Below, one piece after another: positions 24,470 to 30,586 of a DNA stretch of 30,586 bases (the stretch's first letter is position 1; every line of letters starts with the position of its first letter). Position numbers and translations under genes: made by a program. Source of the stretch: Nitrospirota bacterium (GTDB lineage Bacteria > Nitrospirota > Thermodesulfovibrionia > UBA6902 > BMS3Bbin08); contig DAOVVO010000003.1 of the NCBI GenBank assembly GCA_030637135.1, positions 1 through 30,586 on the forward strand, read 5' to 3'. The notes under the pieces are model-generated. The model made no database searches. It was not told where the DNA came from and saw nothing but the letters and a program-made list of their open reading frames with translations.

Positions 24470-26392
24470 ATGAATTTAGCACAGAAATTAATATCTTATC
24501 ATCTTGTCTCAGGGAGTATGAAGCATGGCGAGGAGATTGCACTATCTATTGACCAAACCCTTACACAGGATGCTACCGGTACCTTAACGTACCTTGAATT
24601 TGAAGCCATAGGAATACCCAGAGTAAAGACAAAACTTTCAGTAAGCTACGTTGACCATAATACACTCCAGACATGTTTTGAAAACACCGATGACCACAGG
24701 TTCCTTCAAACGATAGCTGGCAAGTACGGAATTTATTTTTCAAAGCCCGGCAATGGTATCTGTCATCAAGTTCATCTGGAAAGATATGCAAAACCGGGGC
24801 AGACACTTCTTGGCTCAGATAGCCATACGCCAAATGCAGGTGCTATGGGTATGCTTGCTATAGGCGCAGGTGGATTAAATGTAGCCATGGCAATGGCAGG
24901 GGAACCATTCTGGGCAGTGATGCCCGGCGCAACCCGAATTGAAATACAGGGGGAGTGTAAACCATTTATTACAGCTAAAGATATTATTCTAGAGGTTTTA
25001 AGAAAGCTGACCGTAAAGGGAGGGGTGGGGAAAATATTAGAATATACAGGAGAAGGAATAAAGAATCTTACGCTCCCTGAGAGGGCAACAATAACCAATA
25101 TGGGAGCTGAATGTGGTGCCACCACTTCTCTCTTTCCATCTGATAAACAAACACGCGCTTTTTTAAAGGCACAGCAAAGAGAAGCAGACTGGATACCACT
25201 TGTTCCTGACCCGGATGCATCATATGATGAGGAAATCCGTATTGCACTCCATACGTTAGAACCCTTAATAGCAGTCCCCTCAAGCCCGGATAAGGTGGTA
25301 CAAGTAAGAGAAGTTGGCGGAACGCCGGTAAAACAGGTATGTATTGGAAGTTGTGTCAATTCGTCTTTTATGGATATTATGCTTGCTGCGAGGATACTGA
25401 AAGGCAGAAAAATCCATCCAGACGTGAGTCTCTCAATGAGTCCTGGTTCTAGACAGACACTTTTAATGATTTCAGAAAACGGGGCGCTCAAAGATCTCAT
25501 AGATGCAGGTGCACGGATACTTGAATGTGCATGCGGTCCCTGTATAGGCATGGGGCAGGCTCCGTCAACCGGTGCGGTTTCTCTCAGGACGTTTAACAGG
25601 AATTTTCCCGGTAGGAGCGGAACACCGAACGATCAGATTTATCTGTGCAGTCCTGCTACGGCAGCTGTTTCAGCTGTTACCGGGGTGATTACCGATCCAA
25701 GGGATTTCCTCAAGAGGAAGATAACGATTAAGCTTCCCGAGCGGTACATCGTAGATGATTCCATGATTATTCCGCCTTCAAGAGAACCTGAAAAGGTTAT
25801 TGTTGAAAGGGGACCTAATATAAAACCCCTTCCCCTCAAAGAGGGACTAGAGAAATCCTTTAAAGCGAAAATAATTCTAAAGGTTGAAGACAATATAACA
25901 ACCGATGATATAATGCCTGCCGGAGCTCAAATTCTTTCTCTCAGGTCTAATATCCCTGCCATATCTGAGCATGTTTTCTCAAGGATTGATGCAGGATTTT
26001 CAGAAAGGGCAAAGACCGCAGGCGGCGGTATTGTCGTCGGAGGTTTAAACTATGGCCAGGGTTCGAGCAGAGAACATGCGGCACTCGCTCCTATGTATCT
26101 GGGTATCAAGGTTATATTTGCAAAATCATTTGCACGGATCCACAGGGATAACCTTATAAACTTCGGAATACTCCCGTTAACGATATTACCGGATGTCTAT
26201 AATATCCTTGAACAGGACAGCGTAATAGAATTCCCTCACATTGTTAAAGAAATACAAGAATATTTGTACATTACATTCACGGATACGAAAACAGGTAAAA
26301 ATTATAAGGCAGAACATTCCCTGACAAAAAGGCAGAAAGAAATAATTCTTAATGGTGGATTGTTAAATTATATAAAGAAGAGAAAAATGTAG
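24470..26392 (+). CDS. acn: Aconitate hydratase (about 640-aa, Aquifex-like type)
   Basis: Interconverts citrate and isocitrate in the TCA cycle through a [4Fe-4S] cluster. A 640-aa protein, much shorter than the AcnA and AcnB of E. coli and matching the length of the aconitase subgroup I know from Aquifex and deltaproteobacteria. The cluster ligands are visible: C295 in IGSCVNSS and C355/C358 in CACGPCIGMG. Substrate residues appear in SDSHTPNAGAMGMLAIGAGG (near the N-terminus) and in the swivel domain, GGLNYGQGSSREHAALAP. The ATG at 24470 opens the expected NLAQKLISYHL. It looks like a monocistronic gene; a citrate synthase or isocitrate dehydrogenase is not adjacent. Confidence 0.94.
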   Translation: MNLAQKLISYHLVSGSMKHGEEIALSIDQTLTQDATGTLTYLEFEAIGIPRVKTKLSVSYVDHNTLQTCFENTDDHRFLQTIAGKYGIYFSKPGNGICHQVHLERYAKPGQTLLGSDSHTPNAGAMGMLAIGAGGLNVAMAMAGEPFWAVMPGATRIEIQGECKPFITAKDIILEVLRKLTVKGGVGKILEYTGEGIKNLTLPERATITNMGAECGATTSLFPSDKQTRAFLKAQQREADWIPLVPDPDASYDEEIRIALHTLEPLIAVPSSPDKVVQVREVGGTPVKQVCIGSCVNSSFMDIMLAARILKGRKIHPDVSLSMSPGSRQTLLMISENGALKDLIDAGARILECACGPCIGMGQAPSTGAVSLRTFNRNFPGRSGTPNDQIYLCSPATAAVSAVTGVITDPRDFLKRKITIKLPERYIVDDSMIIPPSREPEKVIVERGPNIKPLPLKEGLEKSFKAKIILKVEDNITTDDIMPAGAQILSLRSNIPAISEHVFSRIDAGFSERAKTAGGGIVVGGLNYGQGSSREHAALAPMYLGIKVIFAKSFARIHRDNLINFGILPLTILPDVYNILEQDSVIEFPHIVKEIQEYLYITFTDTKTGKNYKAEHSLTKRQKEIILNGGLLNYIKKRKM

Positions 26393-26583
26393 CTGATTTT
26401 TTATTGTTTTGCTATCGCTCGCTTTGGGGCTCTTTTCTATAATCAACAACGCTCCGAAGATGAACGTAGCGGATTTGATTGCCCTTGCATTAAAATAATT
26501 TCACATAACAACAATGAAAGAAATACAATCAATCTGTATAATATCTTTTTAAAATGTTACTATTTAAAATATTTTTTTAGAAC

Positions 26584-26612
26584 TTGATGGGTATGAAATA
26601 ACTTACTATATA
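26584..26612 (+). promoter_or_regulatory. Candidate sigma-70 promoter for prsR-manC
   Basis: TTGATG (26584-26589), 17 bp, TATATA (26607-26612), 39 bp before the regulator start. No -24/-12 (TGGCAC-N5-TTGC) element is seen in the 259-bp gap, so I do not see autoregulation by sigma-54. By-eye prediction. Confidence 0.42.
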
Positions 26613-26651
26613 AATAAAAATGTGGAATAAAAACAAGAGAGTAAACTTGTT

Positions 26652-28034
26652 ATGGATAAGATACTCCTAATCGAGGACAATCCTGACATTCAGAACCAGA
26701 TGAAATGGGGGCTTTTAAAAGAGCTGGTGGTTTTACAGGCTAAAGATAAGAAATCTGCTCTTAAATTATTTGAAAAAAATTCACCTAAAGTTGTAACTCT
26801 TGACCTCGGGATACCACCTGATAAAGACGGGACAAAAGAGGGATTTGCTTGCCTGAAGGAAATAATGGAGAAAAATCCCAGCACGAAGGTAATTGTAATA
26901 ACGGGCAATAATGACAGGGAGAATGCACTGAAAGCTATTCAGCTTGGAGCGTATGATTACTATCTTAAGCCTATCAAAATGGAAGAAATAAAAGTGACTA
27001 TAAAGAGAGCTTTTTACCTCTCGGAAATCGAAAATGAAAATCGCAGTTTACACATGATTCTGGAAAAAGATATCGGTTTTGCTGGAATGATAGGACAAAG
27101 TCCTGAAATGATGAGGGTTTTTGATACCATTAAAAAAATATCCACAATAGATGCTGCTGTTCTCATTACGGGCGAAAGCGGAACAGGAAAAGAGTTAGTC
27201 GCAAAAGCAATACATGAAAGGAGTTCACGGGATAAAGGTCCTTTTATCGCTATTAATTGTGGAGCAATTCCAGAAACTCTTCTCGAATCAGAACTTTTCG
27301 GCTATGAGAGGGGGGCATTTACAGGCGCATACACATTGAAAAAAGGTAAAGTTGAATTTTCAGATAAAGGGACACTTCTCCTCGATGAAATTAGTGAATT
27401 ATCTCCCCTGCTCCAGGCAAAATTATTAAGATTTCTACAGGACAAAAAAATTCAGCGGGTTGGTGGACATACTGATATTGAAATAGATGTAAGGATTGTT
27501 GCTGCAACTAACCTTGACCTGCAAGAAGCAATTAAACAAGGTAAATTCAGGGAAGATCTTTTTTACAGACTGAGCGTTATTACTGTGAATCTCCCTCCCC
27601 TCAGGGAAAGAGGAGAGGATGTGAGACTTATTGCAAATGCTTTTTTAGAACGATATAAAGCAGCATTTCGGAAAAAGATCATTAGCCTTAGCCCATCAGC
27701 TCTTCACGCTATAGAAAATTATCTCTGGCCTGGCAATGTAAGAGAGCTTGAAAATAAGATCCAGAGGGCTATCATTATGTCAGACAACAGTTTTATAGAG
27801 CCCCATGAGCTCGGACTTGCAAAGGAGCCACCTGTTGCAAACATGAAGAAGCAGGATGAAAGTATCCCTCTGAAAGAAGCCCGTAAGAGACTTGAGATAA
27901 ATCTTATAGAGGCAGCTCTTGAAAAACATGGAGGCAATATAAAACATGCTGCAAGGGAATTAGGAATAAGCAGGCCGACACTCTACGATTTAATAACAAA
28001 ATATCATTTGAGTAAAAAATATAACTTAGAATAA
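26652..28034 (+). CDS. prsR: PrsR-like sigma-54-dependent response regulator (PEP-CTERM/EPS type)
   Basis: A 460-aa NtrC-like activator. Receiver domain (1-125): acidic E8/D9, phospho-acceptor D51 in TLDLGIPPDKDG, T84 and K106. The AAA+ domain has Walker A GESGTGKE (174-181), sigma-54 contact loop GAFTGA (221-226) and Walker B LLLDEI (242-247). The C-terminal Fis-type helix-turn-helix is ALEKHGGNIKHAARELGISRPTLYDLI. The receiver stretch LDLGIPPDKDGTKEGF and ITGNNDRENALKAIQLGAYDYYLKPI matches the PrsR subgroup, the regulators tied to PEP-CTERM/exosortase and exopolysaccharide loci. The PrsK kinase partner is not next to it. It lies 10 bp before manC, so the two probably share a transcript. Subgroup assignment is from memory of the family pattern. 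Confidence 0.9.
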   Translation: MDKILLIEDNPDIQNQMKWGLLKELVVLQAKDKKSALKLFEKNSPKVVTLDLGIPPDKDGTKEGFACLKEIMEKNPSTKVIVITGNNDRENALKAIQLGAYDYYLKPIKMEEIKVTIKRAFYLSEIENENRSLHMILEKDIGFAGMIGQSPEMMRVFDTIKKISTIDAAVLITGESGTGKELVAKAIHERSSRDKGPFIAINCGAIPETLLESELFGYERGAFTGAYTLKKGKVEFSDKGTLLLDEISELSPLLQAKLLRFLQDKKIQRVGGHTDIEIDVRIVAATNLDLQEAIKQGKFREDLFYRLSVITVNLPPLRERGEDVRLIANAFLERYKAAFRKKIISLSPSALHAIENYLWPGNVRELENKIQRAIIMSDNSFIEPHELGLAKEPPVANMKKQDESIPLKEARKRLEINLIEAALEKHGGNIKHAARELGISRPTLYDLITKYHLSKKYNLE

Positions 28035-28044
28035 AATTTTAATA

Positions 28045-29523
28045 ATGACGAAAAAAGTAAGCAATAGAAAACCTACCAAAAAACACCAGAGGTCTAATAA
28101 CCTTTTTAGCGTTATCATTGCTGGCGGGTCAGGCACACGGTTCTGGCCCCTGAGCAGACTGGAGACTCCGAAACAGCTTTTACATATAGGGAGTCATAAG
28201 AAGACATTAATACAGGCTACGGTGTCCAGGATGAGTCCCGTAGTTTCATTTAAGCGCACTTACATTGTAACAAACTCCGGTCAGGTTGAATCCATTAATT
28301 TGCAGCTTCTCTCCATGACGGGATTATCGTGGGACAAACAGTTTATCATTGAGCCTGAGGCAAAAAATACCGCACCGGCTATAGGGCTCGCTGCTGTTTA
28401 CCTCAGGCGGATTGACCCTAAAGCTGTAATGGTTGTTCTGCCCTCTGACCATGTCATTAAAAACAACAGGAAATTCCATAGCGCTGTCCTTCTCGGTGCA
28501 CAGGCCTCCGGAGATGGCTTTCTCGTGACGATTGGGATAAAACCCGATAAACCCGAGACAGGATATGGATACATACATTGCGGAGACAAAATAAAGCAAG
28601 GGGTTTATCACGTCAAAGAATTTAAAGAAAAGCCTGACAGAGAGCGTGCACTAAAATATCTTCAAGCCGAGAATTACTACTGGAATAGCGGTATTTTTAT
28701 CTGGCAGGCAGATACAATTCTCAGGGCGATGAAGAAACATATGCCAAAACTGTATGAAGGTCTCGTTAAGATTGATAAAGCCATGGGAACAGAAAGAGTC
28801 CAGGAAGTCGTAAAGACTGTATTTTCAAAACTGAAATCTGAGTCAATTGATTACGGTATCCTTGAAAAAGCTCACAGAGTGGCGCTCGTCCCTGTAGATA
28901 TGGGGTGGAGCGATGTGGGGAGCTGGAATGCCCTTGACCATGTACTCCCTGTTGATGGAGACAAGAACGTTAAAAAAGGCAACCTTATATCCATTCAGAA
29001 TAAAAATTCTATCCTTTACGGAGGGGAAAGACTTATTGCAGCGGTAGGACTTGAAGGTATGATTGTTGTTGATACACCTGATGCAACGCTTATCTGCCGC
29101 AGAGATAAGGCTCAAGAAGTAAGAAAGATTGTCGATATTCTGAAAAAACGTGGTGCACGCGAATACTCAACCCATAGAACGATGTTAAGACCGTGGGGAT
29201 CGTATACGATACTGGAGCTGGGGGATAGGTTTAAGATAAAGAAAATAGAGGTAAAACCAGGGGCAAAACTCAGTCATCAAATGCACCATCACCGCAGTGA
29301 ACACTGGATTGTTGTGGCAGGAACGGCGAAAGTAACAAACGGAGACAGGGTTTATGATGTTCACCCGAATGAAAGCACGTATATCCCCATGTCCACGAAA
29401 CACCGCCTTGAAAACCCCGGCATGATACCATTGCAAATTATAGAAGTACAAAACGGCGATTATCTTGAAGAAGACGATATCGTGAGATTTGATGACATAT
29501 ATAAGAGGAAGACACAGAAATAG
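28045..29523 (+). CDS. manC: Mannose-1-phosphate guanylyltransferase / mannose-6-phosphate isomerase (bifunctional type)
   Basis: Makes GDP-mannose for polysaccharides (and often mannose-6-P from fructose-6-P). A 492-aa protein with an N-terminal nucleotidyltransferase domain (IIAGGSGTRFWPLSRLETPKQLL, pyrophosphorylase loop at 27-35; EKPDRERALKYL; NYYWNSGIFIWQ; VDMGWSDVGSWNAL). A C-terminal cupin (about 380-480: RPWGSYTILE, H-rich SHQMHHHRSEHWIVV, GTAKV, IPMSTKHRLEN) carries the isomerase metal site. The length fits the two-domain AlgA/ManC/XanB class. It is directly downstream of prsR, consistent with control of exopolysaccharide synthesis, but no glycosyltransferases follow in this window. 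Confidence 0.95.
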   Translation: MTKKVSNRKPTKKHQRSNNLFSVIIAGGSGTRFWPLSRLETPKQLLHIGSHKKTLIQATVSRMSPVVSFKRTYIVTNSGQVESINLQLLSMTGLSWDKQFIIEPEAKNTAPAIGLAAVYLRRIDPKAVMVVLPSDHVIKNNRKFHSAVLLGAQASGDGFLVTIGIKPDKPETGYGYIHCGDKIKQGVYHVKEFKEKPDRERALKYLQAENYYWNSGIFIWQADTILRAMKKHMPKLYEGLVKIDKAMGTERVQEVVKTVFSKLKSESIDYGILEKAHRVALVPVDMGWSDVGSWNALDHVLPVDGDKNVKKGNLISIQNKNSILYGGERLIAAVGLEGMIVVDTPDATLICRRDKAQEVRKIVDILKKRGAREYSTHRTMLRPWGSYTILELGDRFKIKKIEVKPGAKLSHQMHHHRSEHWIVVAGTAKVTNGDRVYDVHPNESTYIPMSTKHRLENPGMIPLQIIEVQNGDYLEEDDIVRFDDIYKRKTQK

Positions 29524-29618
29524 CTATGCACACAATAAGGTATAACAGAAGAATTCTGTATCCATATATATTATTTTAATGTAAGTCTTTATGAGAGGCT
29601 CTTTTCAACACGATTCAA
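29524..29618. other. Convergent gap between manC and the TlpA-like gene
   Basis: A 95-bp gap where two convergent transcripts meet. A small inverted repeat ACAGAA (29545-29550) / TTCTGT (29554-29559) has a 3-nt loop but no following T tract on either strand, so I do not call a terminator. Confidence 0.4.
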
Positions 29619-30233
29619 TTATCCTCTTGAAGTGATTAACGATCTAATCAATGATTTCATCTCATCTGTATCCCATTCTCTGTAGCCCTGTGCAACTCCG
29701 ATTAAATCGCCATTCCTATTTATTAAAAATTTAATGGGGTGTGATCGGACGCCATACCGAGCGCTTACCTGACTGTCTTCATCAAGTATATTGAGGAATG
29801 AGTAGCCATGTGTGTTTATAAACTTCTGAACAATGTCTCTTTTTTCTCCAACATTTACAGCCATAAGTATAAAAGGAGCATTTTTAAAATGTTGATGCAG
29901 GTTTTCCAGAGAAGGCAACTCCTTCTTGCACCATGTTCACCACGTAGCCCAGAAGCTCAGAAGCACAACGTTTCCACGATGAGAGATAAGCTGAACTTTT
30001 TCTCCATCCAGTGATAACAGGTTAAAATCCGGCGGACTTTGAGGTTCTTTGAGTCCGTACATATTCATCGAGGCCATTAAATCTGAAATAGTTATATTCA
30101 CTGGTTCACTGTTGATATCAGCAATGCCTGACGATGCCCCTGTCCATTCTTTCAGCCCTCCATATATGCCTCCAAGCAGTATAATGAGAACTGTTATAGC
30201 CCACAAAAGTTTTTTGTTTGTTTTCATTGCCAC
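29619..30233 (-). CDS. TlpA/ResA-like membrane-anchored thioredoxin, candidate selenoprotein (UxxC)
   Basis: Read through one in-frame TGA (29937-29939), this is a 204-aa protein. An N-terminal anchor (about 7-24) precedes a TlpA/ResA-type thioredoxin domain: PPDFNLLSLDGEKVQL, VVLLSFWATW, then [TGA] at residue 99, TWCKKELPSLENL, ILDEDSQVSARYGV and the cis-Pro loop HPIKFLINRNG. The TGA falls exactly at the first Cys of the WATWCxxCKKE motif, leaving U-T-W-C. A stem-loop follows: AGAAGG/CCTTCT with a 5-nt loop AGTTG, starting 16 nt after the TGA and with G at loop position 2; a second 6-bp outer stem pairs 29932-29927 with 29899-29894. These features fit a bacterial SECIS. It follows a c-type cytochrome gene 15 bp upstream, consistent with a periplasmic disulfide or cytochrome-maturation role. 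The alternative is a pseudogene with one TGC/TGT-to-TGA change. No sel genes are visible here. Confidence 0.75.
29894..29939 (-). promoter_or_regulatory. Putative bacterial SECIS element
   Basis: On the minus strand, the UGA (29939-29937) is followed by outer stem GGUGCA/UGCAUC (one G-U pair), inner stem AGAAGG/CCUUCU and apical loop AGUUG (29920-29916). UGA-to-loop distance is 16 nt, at the lower limit reported for bacterial SECIS, and the second loop base is G. All of it lies inside the coding sequence. Confidence 0.6.
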
Positions 30234-30248
30234 TTTCTCTTATAACGT

Positions 30249-30586
30249 TTAATAAAAGAGTTTCATCTTGTTTATTTCTTCTTTCTTTATGTCATCCCAT
30301 TTTTTTAATGTCCAGTTACCAAACCAGTTTTTGAAGAGCCAAAGGTTTCTTTGCCTTTCTTCCTCTGTCTTGCCAAGGTGCTTATACATGTTTCCTGGCG
30401 TGCTGTTTCCCGTATTCTTGCCGTCATCAAGCGCTCTCGTTAAGGAGCCAGTGTCCGGCCATACTATAAAAGAAACAAGGTGCGTGTAACTGTCTATTCT
30501 GGGGCCCTTCATCTTCTTTTTGTACTGTTTGATATCTTTTGAAAACTCCATATGTACAGGTGATTGTGCTCCGTGACACTTTGCGC
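30249..30586 (-). CDS. c-type cytochrome, 3' part only (5' end beyond the window)
   Basis: A partial gene running off the right edge. In frame with the ORF ending at 30249, the first codons read AKCHGAQSP preceded by an xGC codon at the boundary, so the last two-thirds of a CxxCH heme motif is present and the first Cys lies at the edge. The remaining about 110 residues are hydrophilic: SKDIKQYKKKMKGPRIDSYTHLVSFIVWPDTGSLTRALDDGKN, then NMYKHLGKTEEERQRNLWLFKNWFGNWTLKKW. I associate this tail with cytochrome c proteins of sulfate- and metal-reducing bacteria, but the subfamily is not certain. An internal ATG at 30551 is not the true start. It lies 15 bp upstream of the TlpA-like gene, probably in one operon. 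Confidence 0.72.
   Translation of the reverse strand, partial: AKCHGAQSPVHMEFSKDIKQYKKKMKGPRIDSYTHLVSFIVWPDTGSLTRALDDGKNTGNSTPGNMYKHLGKTEEERQRNLWLFKNWFGNWTLKKWDDIKKEEINKMKLFY

Noticed and set aside
24772..25551. 259-codon minus-strand ORF inside the aconitase gene
   Set aside because: Opposite-strand shadow of a strongly conserved enzyme; no homology-like motifs and no promoter or Shine-Dalgarno.
29545..29559. Inverted repeat ACAGAA/TTCTGT in the manC-TlpA convergent gap
   Set aside because: Only 6 bp with a 3-nt loop and no T tract on either strand; not convincing as a bidirectional terminator.
29937..29939. Simple nonsense mutation (pseudogene) reading of the TlpA-like gene
   Set aside because: Not excluded, but less likely: the TGA hits precisely the catalytic Cys, the rest of the frame is intact on both sides, and a SECIS-like stem-loop follows at the right distance.

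Overview
The window looks like chromosomal core sequence from a diderm, probably anaerobic bacterium of moderate-to-low GC. The diderm signs are an MlaE/MlaF/MCE lipid transporter, RseP, MreBCD-PBP2-RodA and a predicted outer-membrane barrel domain. My best guess is Nitrospirota (Thermodesulfovibrionia-like) or Desulfobacterota. This rests on gene content and order: fmt-PASTA-rpe, uppS-cdsA-dxr-rseP, an Aquifex-type aconitase, a PEP-CTERM/EPS-type PrsR regulator and a c-type cytochrome. No rRNA or tRNA is present to settle it.

Layout. (1) 63-3907, minus strand: a large membrane hybrid histidine kinase, a two-helix membrane protein of unknown role, and queF, closely spaced in one probable operon. 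(2) 4207-7253, plus: def, fmt (whose start codon appears not to be AUG/GUG/UUG), a possible 41-aa ORF, a membrane PASTA protein and rpe. (3) 7581-9452: a TPR protein and an RDD membrane protein, each separated from its neighbours by repeat-rich spacers. (4) 9529-15127: the elongasome cluster mreB-mreC-mreD-mrdA-rodA. (5) 15210-18148: an MlaE-MlaF-MCE lipid transporter whose MCE subunit carries a long helical region and a barrel-like C-terminus. (6) 18333-24148: a secreted FG-GAP/VCBS-like protein overlapping uppS, then cdsA, dxr and rseP. (7) 24470-29523: aconitase, then a PrsR-like sigma-54 response regulator 10 bp upstream of a ManC-type GDP-mannose enzyme. (8) 29619-30586, minus: the 3' end of a c-type cytochrome gene followed by a TlpA/ResA-like thioredoxin gene.

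The strongest novelty is that last gene. Its reading frame is interrupted by one TGA exactly where the first cysteine of the CxxC motif should be (WATW-[TGA]-TWC-KKELPSLE). Sixteen nucleotides after the TGA comes a 6-bp stem with a 5-nt loop that has G at its second position. This fits the published shape of a bacterial SECIS, so I read the two half-ORFs as one membrane-anchored thioredoxin-like selenoprotein with a UxxC centre.

The spacers at 7.4, 8.7, 10.6, 13.9, 20.9 and 24.2 kb hold an interspersed family of hairpin elements with CCCCGTTAGA/TCTAACGGGG ends and GC-rich inserts. These appear to be non-coding mobile or REP-like repeats.
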